Positions 35,572 through 48,200 of a stretch of 64,000 nt of DNA are shown one piece after another. The DNA is from Dermanyssus gallinae (lineage: Eukaryota; Arthropoda; Arachnida; Mesostigmata; Dermanyssidae), in NCBI GenBank assembly GCA_003439945.1, contig QVRM01006062.1, forward strand, positions 1 to 64,000. The letters run 5' to 3'. How positions within the stretch are numbered: the first letter of the stretch is position 1; every line of letters starts with the position of its first letter. Below the pieces are notes generated by a model. It was given only the letters and a program-made list of their open reading frames with translations. It did not search any database and was not told where the DNA came from. The position numbers and the translations under genes are program-made.

Positions 35572-35590
35572 TATTATTATTATTATTATG
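35572..35590. repeat. (TTA)n microsatellite
   Basis: Short TTA run about 100 bases 3' of the preceding LINE relic, after CAA-rich sequence. It may be the decayed simple-sequence tail of that element. Confidence 0.7.
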
Positions 35591-35599
35591 GTTTATTAA

Positions 35600-36265
35600 C
35601 ACCCAGGTTCGGTAAATTTTAAATAAGTACATCAGTCTCAATCAGTGGTTCTTCTGCGTCACCGGATCTTCCCTCATCTTGCGAGTTCAGCTATTGACTG
35701 CACTGCTGGACATGCTGCGGCGTGGTATCTATCACAATGGCCTAAGCATCTGGCGCACCTTCAATACTCCTGAGGATTGTGGAATTCTTTAGTGCTGCGT
35801 AACACGTGATGGAACCCGTTGGCGGCAAATGTCGTAGTTAAATGCCTATTTTTATATCCGGCTGCTCGTCAGGTTGTACTTCTCATCGCTATCGTCGTGT
35901 ATATTCCTATATCTATATCCTTTGAGTACTCTTGATTTATTAAGAATGCAAATGGAGCTACAATTGTCTCCCGCAAACGTGTGCACTAGGATATTACTCT
36001 ATCTCGTATAGAGTGGGTTGGGACCACTTCAGCAGCGTGCCCCGGACGGACGCCGCGTTTCCGCGTTGGACGTCGAGGTCAAGGCGCTGTCTCAAGAAAG
36101 CCGCTATATCCTTTAATGTTTCCCCTCACTTCATAGTGTAGGCCGTCGTCTTAGGTAAACTCCGTTTTACTTGTAATTCATGTGTCATGACAACAAAGAT
36201 AATAATAACAGCAAACTAATGACGCTTAGTCTTAGCGTGGTTAATGAATGTTGGTCAAGCGCGCA

Positions 36266-36312
<47 letters not shown>

Positions 36313-36700
36313 TGTATATATATATGTATATATATATATAGTTTAATTCCACTCCTGCGGTGAATGGTGCAACAAGTCAGTGCAACAATCAAAGAAGCGC
36401 TGCTGCTGCATTATCAATGGTATCAACAGAACTAGCAGAAAGACGAACAAACAAACGTTGTCGTCGTCAGTGAATGCGAGCCTAATTTCTTTTTGGCCTA
36501 CCTCCTATTGTTTTGGCGGCTATTGGCGGCGGTATTTAATTTCAACACAAACTGTAGCAGCAGCAGCAACCGCAACGCCAGCGGCAGTAGTTTCCGTCGG
36601 CTATACCAGCACACCACTAGCAACGAATCATCATATGATGTTCCAAGTCGACCTCTTTTCGGCTAGAGCAAGTGGAAAACTTTGCCGCCATGACCACCGC
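35600..36700. other. non-coding interval with (TA)n array
   Basis: No supported gene. A broken (TA)n array lies at about 36269-36340, and CAG/CAA-type triplets at 36550-36590 create a 111-codon plus-strand frame that I consider an artefact. Confidence 0.4.
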
Positions 36701-36799
36701 CATAGTACTTGCTAACACTAACTGTACGCTTAATCGGATTGCCGGCGGAGCGTTTCCAAGTGTCTCGTTTTGATCCAACTAAAGTTAATTTAATTCAAA

Positions 36800-37952
36800 T
36801 GCACTTGTATTTTGTCAAACCGAGAACATTATTTAAAATGTTTGCATTTGGCAAACCGTTACCTAGATTCATGCGACGGTCGGGATTAAATCGGAAGTGA
36901 AGCTGCTCTTAGTAGGTGATTCGTTGATTTTGGTAAGAATACTATGTTCAGATATTTCTAAATATGGACAGCTACCTTTCGAGGCCGCATCGTTGAAAAC
37001 ACCTTCTTGAAATGAACTTCCATTGTCAACATAAACCGACGAAAAAGAGTCTATTGCATTTGATTTAAGAGCGACTTCTACAAAAATTGTCCAGTCTACT
37101 TCTAAAATTAGGACTAGTTTGTTCCATTATACGAAATTCTCTAGTTTTTAACTTTTTCGTGCTGCACGATTAGCCGCACGATTCGTGAATCGATTAGCCG
37201 TTCTAAATTGGCTACATATTTACGTAATTTAGCATTATTGTTTGAGATGCTATTAGGTTTAGGTACAAATTCTTTAAGCAGTGAATTTATCTAATATACA
37301 ATGCTATTTTACATCATTTCAAAGGGCTCACAATTTAAAAACAAGTTTCTCCAGTTCATACAAGCAAGCCTACAGCTAATCATTTCATAGTCCCTCATCC
37401 AGAAATTAAAACCTTCCTCGTCATAGAATATTCAGCATCAAATATAATAGAAAAAAAATTGCATTGTGATCGGGTGGAATTGACAACGGATACTCCTATA
37501 TCTTCAAGGATGGGTGGGTATGGGGTTCAAACACAATCAATAATAGAGATATATGTCATAAAGATGTTGTCGTTATCGCCTGAGATACCTAAGATTCTTT
37601 CATCAATGGCTCTATTATTGTTATGTCTAATTGCATGACTGTCATTACTATGACGCTATTACTATCACTATTAGTGTTGATTGGGTAATTGATTGAAATT
37701 AATATATAGAGTATTGTTATTACATTGACTAGAAAAGTGATTTTTTGTATTATCTACAGTGGCAAATGTGTTATCTATTCCATCACTGGAACTTAACTAT
37801 ATGGCTTCAGTACCTTGGCAATATAGTCAAGGGCGAGTGACCCTGTATATTTGTTGGTGTAAACCGTTGATGATGCAGGCGCTAACAAAGGCAGACTCTA
37901 TGGTTTGTGAATCTAAAAGCGTGATCTTCTTCCAAAGAACTTTTGGAAGGTT
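36800..37952 (-). pseudogene. CR1/Jockey-type LINE relic, copy 1 (empty site)
   Basis: Minus strand: the region before 37760 matches the end of the LINE endonuclease, including a FSSQC-type segment, and is followed near 37450-37350 by DEGL-type linker and RLACMNWRNLFLN. Frames are shifted often. Its value is the comparison with copy 2. Plus-strand landmarks (GATATTTCTAA at 36951, TATACGAA near 37128, GCAAGCCTACAG near 37365, GGTTTGTGAATCTA near 37901) recur in order at 49503-50700. The span is 1001 bases here against 1197 there, and the difference is the SINE plus its target duplication. Confidence 0.7.
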
Positions 37953-37983
37953 AAAAACATTGTTTTTTTCTCATCAACAAAAG

Positions 37984-38271
37984 CTAACTGCCGTTTGTGA
38001 GTACCTTCACCAGTGCCAACCGGATCTGAGGTCGGTCTGTGATGAGATCAAGCAATTGAAATCCAATGCCGCCAAGACGACGGACCGGCCTATCGAATTT
38101 CGCGGGTTCTCCAGCATGACGCGGCAAGGCCGGCTCCCGGCCGAAACCAATTGCGCTATCGTTTTCCTCCACCGTATCCGCTACTGTCCCACCACGTCCA
38201 GTCCCCAACAGTGGCACGTCCGCAAACGTGCAAGGGAGAGAAAGAGAGAGATCTCGCCGGGCAAGCGCTGA
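37984..38271 (+). other. unassigned ORF segment, coiled-coil-like
   Basis: The plus frame holds VCEYLHQCQPDLRSVCDEIK followed by QLKSN, with a heptad-like spacing that could be the start of a LINE ORF1 or just chance. An overlapping minus-strand frame (to 38430) is also open. I cannot assign a function; the distal part (about 38330-38430 on minus) looks like the tail of the next LINE. Confidence 0.25.
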
Positions 38272-38329
38272 AGAAGCACCAGCAGGCAACGTGAAGCCAT
38301 CATTGGCACAGCTGATTCCCAAGATTTTT

Positions 38330-40211
38330 TTCGGCCTTACAAATTCCGTTGCATATCGAGTTGTGCGTCTAACATCAGCTTTTAGCAAAGCAGCAGCATC
38401 CAGATTAACTCCTCTACACATCGTACACAATGTTTACTCTGTACATGTATCTTAGCAGCAAACGCATAATATTATTAAAAACTTAAAAACCGAATCGCTA
38501 CAGCGTAAGTTGAAAATTGCCCTGAGGGCATTATGCTGAATGGCTTCCGCCCTATGAGTTATACCCCTATTTTGAATTCCACAAATAGAAGCTCCATAAC
38601 AGAGAATTGGCACTTATAGCATCTTATCCACCACAAGGAGCCCTCAACGGGCGTTCCTAGTTCCCGTAGACGACGAATAGAATTGCAATTATCGCATAGC
38701 AATTAGGCGTAGAACATCTATGTGATAATGTTATCTAAACGTCTTATGTAAAGCCTAGACATTTGATAGTAGGGAAAAGTGTCACTTCCAATCCATTCAG
38801 CTTCAGCATCTAAATCTGCGTAGCCCCTTGGACAGAGCGAAACAACGTGAGTCCAGTTTTGGTTGCATTTAACACCAGACTGAATTTTTCAAACACAAGA
38901 ACAGTACACTCGCCTTCTGTACGTCAGCCTGTCTTGCAGGTGGCTGAACAGGAAAAGTAAGGTCGTACCATCAGCACAGGCGATGGACCTACAGGTCCCT
39001 CCGAACGAGATTGCGTCTATATCATATCATACACAACTAGTGATTTAGGCAGTTGAAGGCGGCAGAAACATCCAAAAAGACACCGAGGCAAAGTTGATTA
39101 TTTTCATAAGAATTCAAGAGAATTCACGATCTCCTGGTAGAGATGAACAAGGGCAAGTTCAGTTAGGCGTGCCATATACAATTCAAACAGATTCCTTGAT
39201 AATAAAACAATCAAACTAACATGCTCCACCTTTCTAAAGATCCTGGTTAGGTAATCCACTAAATAAATTAGACGGTTATTATTCAGATTTCTACAGTCGC
39301 TTTTATTTATAGATAAGGGAATAACTGTGGACACCTTTAATCTAGCGGGAAAACAGCAGTCTTTAGGGAACGGTTTATAATATGCGCCATTAGACGAGCA
39401 AATAGTGACGCAGGGCAGCTTTAATAATCTATCTAGGATTCCTGCAGCCCCAACTCTTCAGGAAGCCATTGTGGATTCTATCCTTCTCTGTACCTCCGGC
39501 GTACTCACTGGCAAAAAAGGAAACGACAAATCTCTCTTGAATCAGGTGGCCACTAGACCTGCCTGACTTTTTCCTTGACTTAGAGAGCCTTTACTGTGTT
39601 GGATCTTATCGTAGCAAAATTCCGTTACGATCTTCATTGACCCAGTCAGAAGCCCAGAACTAACTTCGAGGGTAGTGGGAAACTCTACCACCTCCCTAGA
39701 CTTGGAAGTGTCACCCTGGGGTTGTCTAAAACGCGTCTCATAAAAAGTAGCCCTGGCCTTACGAAGTTCACGCTTTGTAAGACCAAGGAAACAACTACCA
39801 TAGGTAACTACGATAATAAGTAGAAATTATTTCTACCGAGTGAGCTTCTAAGTGTCAACGGTAAAGTTTGTTAACGCTCTGCCGCAGGCGCCTCAACTCC
39901 CAGAAAAATTAAACTTGAGATAATGTTTTAAATTCTGCGGGCAGAAAAACTGTTAAAGCATCTATTGAATTTATTGCCGAATTATTAAAAGCTTCAAGAG
40001 CATCTTCCGTGCCATCAGCATCATATGCGTTTGACCAGCCTAAACGGGCAATTCTGTCAAGAAACAAGCTGATACTTTCCCCATCATGTATATCCTTACT
40101 AAGGCTGAAGGTGCCTCTTGAGATGCACGTGGAGAACCTGTACGTTACCATTATCACTACCTTTAGCAAGCTTAGAGAGTATAAGGCAATTTGAGCGTAT
40201 GTGCATGCCAA
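38330..40211 (-). pseudogene. LINE ORF2 relic, linker through reverse transcriptase
   Basis: This is the most complete LINE here, read right to left. It shows FLDRIARLGWSNAYDADGTE (about 40090-40000), ARATFYETRFRQPQGDTSKS (about 39770-39700), KVSTVIPLSINKSD (about 39330-39290), RLIYLVDYLTRIF (about 39275-39235), ALVHLYQEIVNSLE (about 39155-39110), LGVFLDVSAAFNCLNH (about 39093-39046, motif A with catalytic Asp), ADGTTLLF (38975-38952, the YADD box eroded to ADG) and YGASICGIQNRGITHRAEAI (about 38600-38540). Several frameshifts and stops split it. Loss of the second catalytic Asp alone would inactivate it. An opposite-strand LINE begins just beyond its 5' side. Confidence 0.8.
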
Positions 40212-40299
40212 CTTTTTCTCTTTGTTTACTAGTTTCGTGTTCTGAATTAATCAAAATGGAAACCGGGGATGCCATATGCTTTGTAGTCACCTGATTTTA

Positions 40300-41290
40300 A
40301 CCATGTTTGCTTATGACTATAACGTCTAGCTCAGAACTCTCTTGCATCAATAGTAACCCCGCGTTTCAAGTTCTCCCACTTGGCCTTTTGAGCACTCCCG
40401 TCCCTCGACTAAACGGGTGCATATTGCGATGTGGTGGTGCTGGACATATGACTTTAGCTTGCCAGGTGAATACATTTCTGTTGAATTAGTTTCCAAACAA
40501 TACAGCTTTTGTCTTGTCTGCGGTTCCCTCGGGGGACAGTCTTCAGAGGATGAAACGCATAGATAAGATGTGTACTATTATAAACACCTGTTGTCAAATA
40601 GACTGTCCCGTTATATTGAGCGGTGACTTTAACTATTCAAAATTTGACTGGCAATCTCAAATTGCGTGCAACGACTCTATGGAATCGAAATCTAGAGCCT
40701 GTTGTTTGGAAAATGGGCTATCCCAGCTAGTTTATTTGCCTCTTCATGCGTCTGGGTTAGTACTTGATCTCCTTGTCACCACTGACTCAGATAAAATTTA
40801 AAATGTGGCTATTGTTCCCCCTCCTATAAAATCCGATCATCGCGACATATGTTTATATTGTACTTGCTTTTAGTAACATAGTGCCGTCAAATGTTCGCCT
40901 TGATAACAAAAGAATGGATGCCGCTCTCATTGCTAGTTGCTTTAATGGTGTTAACTGAGCTAGCTTATTATGGTACAGGACCTAGGCTTTTGCATTACTA
41001 AAATTGGTGAGTACTTTTGCTGTTTCATTTTAACGACTCCTCATGTGGACATTCGCCTTCATAAATCTCTTGTTCCTCTTAAACTTACATATTGCTCTCC
41101 TGTCTGGGAGCCCTATCTGTTTAAATACAGAAAGTTAGTATAAGACGTCCAAGACACGTTCCTGAGATGCCTGCGGATCAGGTTTTTCCTAGTATTGACT
41201 ACCGTTGAATGCAAGGCAAGACATCTGCTCTACGACAACTAAGCAAATGTGAATTGCTAGGACACTTTCTGATGTACGCTCCAATAGCTT
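40300..41290 (+). pseudogene. LINE relic: endonuclease joined to C-terminus
   Basis: The frame 40514-40801 contains CPVILSGDFNYSKFDW, the endonuclease GDFN motif with intact Asp and Asn. Then follow LVYLPLHASGLVLDLLVTTD (the T-R/LDL-x-x-T region) and, after a stop, KSDHRD (about 40828, the catalytic SDH motif). Soon after, YCSPVWEPYLFK and DTFLRCLRIRFF (about 41090-41190) match the post-polymerase C-terminus. The polymerase core is missing, so an internal deletion of roughly 1.5 kb is inferred. Confidence 0.75.
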
Positions 41291-41299
41291 AAGGGGTCA

Positions 41300-44200
41300 G
41301 CGGTCAATCACTCCAAAAGCTGTGGCTCGCGGTGGGTTTGTAAACGGACTGTTTGCTTGGCGGATGGCCAAATGGGCGCATGCAAATTCAAATGGCACTT
41401 GCCTATTTGCCGATTAGTTACGTTTTCCTTTTAGAAGTGCTTATAATGAAAACAATGAATATATGACCATGATACTTGCACCACACACGTTTTTATGTGA
41501 TAATAAAGCTAATTTTGTATTAATATACAAACCCCCCTCCCGGGAGCCACAGTCACACCGGAATACTGAGGACATATCATCACACGAGAGTTCTCTATCG
41601 GTTACATGTTTACCACTTTTTTTTAAGGCATCTATTTATCATTGAATGTTATGGTTACAGGGAAATGTTTACCACCTTTACTAAACCAGGTTTCGGTTAT
41701 TCAAACAATATTCATATCATTTATGGCGGTGTGTGAACTAAGCAATTGTGTACGATCATCTCTGCTTCTGCAGTATCGGTGGTGGAGGGAGAAGCGGAAG
41801 ACGGAGCATGAAAGTAGCAATCTCGGATTAGTTGTTGAAGGTATTTCGGCTGCTGCCGGCAACAGGAAAAGAAAATGCCTGAGAGGAATGGTCAGCTGGG
41901 CGACGCCAAGCTACACTGAACTTATTGTTAAGTCCCCCAATACTGGGTTTCACTCCCAGGAAGATGGCGGCTTCACGGGCGACAGGCCTGGCCGCCTGCA
42001 TTGAAATGAACACCAACGGTGTCCATTTCCATGATTGCGACGTCGGCGTCATTAAACCGCCCAGTAGGCGTGCTTCGTAGACAGGTAAAGAGTGGCGCAT
42101 GGCACGTGGCAACCTGCGAACAGAGTTAGAACAGCCAAGACACAGGCTCTCCGAGTCCAGTTTCAGGACACCTGGTCACACCGCCTGTCCGTCCGTTCGT
42201 CCGTCCGGTGTCATCCTGTTCTCTCTCTCTATAATGTATAGCTTTTCTTGCGCCAAGAGCTGTTGATATATCGTCACCCTCCATGAGAACGCATATACCC
42301 TGCATGAAACCGGCGACCGACCGAGCCAGAAGAAATGCACGCAGTGGCGTAGAGAAGGCACGGTGCTAGGCCCGGGCACATAGCATTGGCGACGTGAGCC
42401 GCCCGGGGACAGAGTGCGTTATGCATTTACTACCGAAAGCTGTAAGGGCAAAGCTGCAGATGTTCGTCTTCGTGTGATACATGTCAAGGCATGCGCGATA
42501 AGCTAATGGCTGCTCGCGTCGTGTTCGTCGTCCACGGTGACTTCGTCGAATTCACGCACGACTGGCTACCCTTTGATAGCAAGTCCGTAGGAGTTTGTGC
42601 CGACCGTCCGTGCTAGTATGCTTATCTGCTCATCGAGTCGAATAAACGTATAGCGTTAGCGTAGTAAGCAATGGTATAGATTTGTCACTTACCTATATAT
42701 AGCGTTAATAAAACTATATATATATATATATCCGATGCCTTTGGAATTACCTCTTCGTTGTAACCCCCTTTGCCCCCCGCCACAGCGGCAAACGAACTGT
42801 ATCATAAAAACATGCGGTATACCCTTAACTGCGCCAAAGACCAAGCTAGAACAGGCTAGGAATAATCACCTCTTTAAAAAAAATGTTTAAAAACATCTTT
42901 CATCTGCTTTTAATTAAAAACACTCTCTCTGTATATATGTAGGGTATTTCTCAACTACTTTAGAGCTTGATTTTTCGCGCTCAGCCCTCTCCGCGGCGTC
43001 GCCAGCAGCGGCGGCAACAAAAATAACAACAACAATGCTACTAACCGCTGAATCAACAACGAGAACAACCGATGTTGATTATGTAATGCTCCATGACTTT
43101 ATCTACAAATTGTGTGAACAAGCGTACATTTTAGGCTCATGACGCGGCCGAAACTAGTGTAACTGGAATTTTACGCACACACATTTGTAAGACCACTCAC
43201 TAATAAAATGCACTATTGACAGGTGCAACAGCTGAGTTAACGGTAGTACAGAGAAGCTCACCTCATCGAATTTAATAGCAGTTCCATTTAGCTTATTGCC
43301 AATTATGTGCTCGCTAGAATGCTGAAACTTCTGAGCAATTTGTGAGTTCCGTATTTGTGATATCAGCCTTGAGCTGAAGTACTTGGAAACTAAGTGAGAG
43401 TCAGTTGATAAGGTTAGGCATTACACGCTATTTCTTGTGCAAATGTGGCCTGACGCCCATTTATGTCTAGGCGTACGACTACACGGTTAGACGATTATGC
43501 ATGTGTGCGTTCATATGAATCCGTTTCTTATTTTTGTGTATCGAATATGTATTCGATAATGTGCATAAGCTCTAGTGTCCGATATTTTTTTTAGATTTCA
43601 AGTCGCTACCCCATCCGACAAAATCTTCGTAGAAAACTCATCCAAAGAAAGCCTTTTGTGACTTGTCCATTCCTAAACTTTAAGATGTCGTTCGGGAAAA
43701 AATTCCGAAGGGATCGAAGAGTTGGAACATCTCTGGACTACGTGTGTGCAGCGCCAAGGAGAGTACGTTGAGAAATAAGCCGTCCGGATTGTCGGTGGTT
43801 ATATATGATATATTGGCGGATAAAAAGTCCGGAAATTGGGAGATTTTATTGCGTTTCTGGTTACTGAATGAACGGACTCGCGTAGATGCCAAGTGTATAC
43901 TCGAACTCGATGACAACCACCGTTATTTATTATTAAAAGCGTGCGTGGAATAGAGTGGTACTAAGAGATCGCGACGGCATGCATTATCAAGTAACCTTTT
44001 CTAAAATTTGCAGATTTAGTTCAGATGCTTATAAGAAATAATAAAAAATAGAGATTAAGATTACGTTATCCTTCCAATTGGCAGCCGTTTTATAACGATT
44101 CGATTGCAAAATTCTTCAGTGTTTTTAGCTGCTGCATCATATATTGCGTTTCTATTTCAAGCTCCTGCTTCTTTTTACCAAAAATAATAACGCTTAATAG

Positions 44201-44300
44201 TAGTCATGGTGACTGAGCTTTTCTTTAACTACACATGCTTTGTCCACAATTTCGTTTATGGGTTTCCATCACAATTATTTGTTTTTGTATTTTCAGTTTA
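41300..44300. other. interval without recognised genes
   Basis: Frames include plus 41642-42004 and minus 41828-42112 (the latter with ISMQAARPVAREAAIFLG), neither recognised. The segment 41760-42650 is more GC-rich than its flanks and ends with AATAAA near 42643, so an undetected exon or retroelement LTR is possible. A short (TA)n lies at 42714-42731. The rest is AT-rich and featureless. Confidence 0.3.
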
Positions 44301-44372
44301 AACCGATATCTGCTTTATCTCACCGGCCACTCCGAAGCCGGGAGCTGTGGGTTCGATCTCATTACGACACAT
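44300..44372 (+). other. weak tRNA-like segment
   Basis: GGTTCGATCTC at 44349-44359 matches a pol III B box and is preceded by an imperfect arm (CACTCCGAAGCCGGGAGCTGTG). The A box and acceptor stem are not convincing, so this is at most a relic. Confidence 0.2.
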
Positions 44373-44611
44373 ATCTTTTTACAACGACATTATTAAAATT
44401 TGCAGATTTGGGTTAAGGCTTTAAAGAAATATTATTTCATTATAGCTTTTTGTGCTTCGTGGAAGCCACAGGGAACGCCTAAGAGCATACACATATATAT
44501 ACAAGCATTATATATCTTCACGTTTATATTTTGTTTATAATTTATGTATGTTATTGGGGATAGTCTAGCCCCAACACCTTTGGTTATGGTTGTGGCTACA
44601 CTATCTATATA

Positions 44612-45505
44612 CAGGATCATTTATATAGTTATGTGCTTATTTTAAGGTTTGGTAGAACTCGGCAAGAAAAGTTGTTGTTTGTTTAGGAGAGTAAAATTTC
44701 TAAAAGTAGTTATTCTGTTTTTTTCTCCAACATAGTTGTGCAAAATCTATTTTTGCGGGAGACCCAGTCAACACATGAAGGAACCGTTTATACCGGCGTG
44801 TTCGGCGCAACGGGCGATACTAGCTTGCGTAGCAAAAAGCGAATAGCCAGTTTAAGGAAAGTCATAAAAGTCGATATGTTGTTATGTCTTACGTTAACGC
44901 CTTTGCGTGAAAAATTGTATTTTTTTTTCTTTACGAAAAAGAATGTACGTCTAAAATACTACTTTCACGCAATAGCAAATTTAATGCCCAGCATTTTCGT
45001 ACCAAAGTGATGGTGCTGCGTTGCGTAATTGTCAAGTAACTAGGCTTTTTCGATAGCCATATCGAAAGCGAGGGCATGCGTGAGTTTTCCTAATGGAAGG
45101 CGAGGGACGTGTTGACAAAATGTTACGGTACTGAACGTAAAAGCTTGCACGTAAAACATAACAACTATGACTGTCGAAAAGGCTTAGTTACTTGGCAAGT
45201 ACGTAACGCAGCACCATCACGTTGGTACGAAAACGTTGTGCATTAAATTTGGTATTGCGTGAGAGTGGTCTTTTGGGCGTACATTTTTCAAAATGGAAAC
45301 ACTTTACGATTTTTCACGTGGTTCTCCGTAAACATAGATTTTGTACAACTATGTAGGAAAGAAATGCAGAATAACTACTTTTATAAATATCACACACTCT
45401 CTCTCTCTCCTAAAACAACTCCTAAACAGACGTTTCTGCCTCCTTCTATTGAGAAATTTTGTTTTCTTGCCGAGTTCTACAAATCTCGAAATATGAGTGA
45501 CCCTG
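44612..45505. mobile_element. TA-flanked foldback DNA element
   Basis: Inverted arms at about 44612-45060 and 45170-45505 surround about 110 bases. Matching blocks include the ends (CAGGATCA against TGACCCTG), GTAGAACTCGGCAAGAAAA (44654 and its complement near 45466), AGTAGTTATTCTG (44706 and near 45374), CATAGTTGT-CAAAATCTAT (44731 and near 45339) and GTGATGGTGCTGCGTT (45006 and near 45209). The left arm has about 130 extra bases (about 44770-44895), so the arms differ by one insertion. TA borders both ends, as expected for Tc1/mariner-type insertion. It encodes no transposase. Confidence 0.8.
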
Positions 45506-45508
<3 letters not shown>

Positions 45509-45565
<57 letters not shown>

Positions 45566-45578
45566 TTGTGGCTACATT

Positions 45579-45616
<38 letters not shown>
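45509..45616. repeat. two (TA)n arrays abutting the element
   Basis: Arrays at 45509-45563 and about 45583-45616. The first begins directly at the right terminus of the foldback element. Confidence 0.95.
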
Positions 45617-45618
<2 letters not shown>

Positions 45619-45619
45619 T

Positions 45620-48200
45620 TATCTGAATCTTCAAACAAAGCTCCTATCTCATCCTGACATTACAAAAAGTCACAAACGCAGCAAAATTACAGCAATATTT
45701 TGAACCCCCCGACTCATGCAGACGACTTCGATACAATTTCATACTTATTTTCACAGAACACGACCTCTCGTCATTTCAATTCTGTCTGCATATTTAAGAC
45801 TTGCTATGTTGGAAGCACGCAAAGATTGCATGTACATATATAAGTATACACATATTTACACGTCTGAAACGAAGAAAAAGTGTTTTAATTCTTTACGGGT
45901 CACGTTAGTCTAGCTGCGAACCAGCAAATTGCTGCAATGACGGTATACAGACATGTGTAGAGACAGCAATCTGGAAAAGCTCAAAAGATTTCCGGCAAAA
46001 CGCAAGGAGCCTTCTAACTCCTTGACCAAAACTCTTAGTGCAAACTGCCTTGGCTCATCCTACATTGTTGATGCTAAAAACATTAGAACACTGCTCCTCC
46101 GGCTAAACAGAAAAATACATGTCTGGCAGCCTACTTTGTAATTTCTATAAAGCAAGTGTTAACTTAATGATATATCGCTGAAGGTGATTTACTAATTCCA
46201 GCTCCAGTCCATCCCTCATGCGCATTGCAATGAATAGCTTGACAAGATATTCGCGTTGCAAACTTTACAGATATGCAGTTAACGTGTGCATGGGTAGTGT
46301 AACGATATTTTACCCATGGCAATGACAAGCTATTTCCTCGAAATATTATCTTTCACATGTATTATTTTTCTGCCCATATAAATTAGTCCTTCGGCTATCA
46401 ACAGAAACAAATCGTCTTTGGTGCACGTAACTGGCTAGAGAAATAAATGAACGTAAAGCACACATCGCATGGCCGTTAGATCAGGGTCTGATCTAGTTTG
46501 TATCAAATCACTTTTATGGCTAAAGACGGCCGGATGCTGTAAGCTACAATACACAATCGGCAAATAAGTCGACCATCTGTTCTGCCGTTGCTCTTCTCCG
46601 TCTTTGCCCGGCGTGATTTTTTTTCGGGCGAGCGGTCGACTTCGCTTTGTTTATAGAGACGCTTGTTATAACGTTCATGTCAATAAAGTTGCATGCATAT
46701 ATTGACATGCTCGCGCATATAGGAGTAGGAGTGTAACATCGTAAAGATCATCTTTCATCAATTGAGAGGTTTACACTTAGCGCCGTGGTAGCAGTACGAA
46801 TGCTACTAATAGTACAATTTTTCTCCTCAACGCCGCTGTCGACGTTATCCGCGATCCGATTTTCAGAAGTTAAATAACCCAAATTCGATATAACGTAATG
46901 GGTCCGTTCACAAAAAAGCAAACATTTCTCTTGTGATGCAGTCAACAGATAACACGGGTACTGCGGATGCTGGACATACAAGGAGCGTGTTTCAGATAGA
47001 CCAAGCATATGTGATCGTCGCATGTTTGAGTCCGTGCATCGTCAGGAATGTGAAACTGGATCGTTTCATGGTCATGTGCACGACGCGGAATGACCGCGAA
47101 CGGTGAACACGTAAATATGACCGAGCATATCATTCAAGAGATCGTTGTTTTTTTCCGAGTTTTAAGCTACTGTCGGCAACTTTTGGTGTGATTTGTCGTA
47201 ATGCACCTAACGTACTAATCGAGAATGAGCTACATCAGTGCTTTCAACGAGTATAGGCTCTTCGGCTTACTGATGATCAGCAGCACGCTTGTCATAGATT
47301 TCTGCAAGAAGAAGACCTCAGGCCGAATTCTTTGTACTCATACTGTATATGAATGACGTCACATTTACACAAGAGGACGTGTTTAATGCACAGCACTTTG
47401 GTATTGTAATAGTAGAATAGATAGATAGAGAAACTTTGTTACTTTCCGAAAGAATTGAAATAGCGCACCTTTTTACGAAGAACCTTGCCGCCGCCCTGCT
47501 GGGTGCTCAGAAGATGTTTGCGTGGGAGTGTGATTACGACACTATGAAGCGCCAACACACAACACCTTTTAGTCATTATCACCGTTTTAGATGCGTAGTT
47601 TGAATACCTCAAAACTTCATATTTTTTAGAGAAATCAAACAACTGGATCACCACTGAACTACGTGTGAAGAGCCCTAGGCAGAGACTAGGTTAAGAGATG
47701 CAGAACCATTTTCCAGAAAATAGGTGATTTTACTGCATTTTGAATTTTACTTTATATAACGAGCCACGTACATTGGTCGTAGATTAGCGTTGTTCCATCT
47801 AAGCCTTTTTGGAAACGGGGTGCACCCTTATTACTGAGCCACTTTTGAGACTGGCAAATTCTTTAGATATCTTGTCGTCGCGTTGTAATATTCAACCAAA
47901 TTCCCTATAAATAACACCTCGAAAATTCCCTAGCTATAGCTGCAATAAATACTTTCAATTGTTTTAGTTGTCCTCGGCCGAGAGACGATTTCTGTGTGTG
48001 CTTCGACGTATCAGAGCTTTCTGCTACCAATAAGCCAAAACCGCCTAAAAAATATATACTGAAGCCAGCAGATGGATTTAGTACAGTAGCTTTTCATGAA
48101 TACTCCTGCATAGATATCTTGCATTGCTACAAATACTAGCTAGAATGCGTATGTAAAGCAGTGCTATTCCAGTAAGCAGTGTACAAAATATCTTTTTCTA
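45620..48200. other. non-coding interval
   Basis: No supported gene. Frames of 60-90 codons on both strands carry no recognisable motif; AATAAA occurs near 46680 without an associated gene. Confidence 0.35.
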
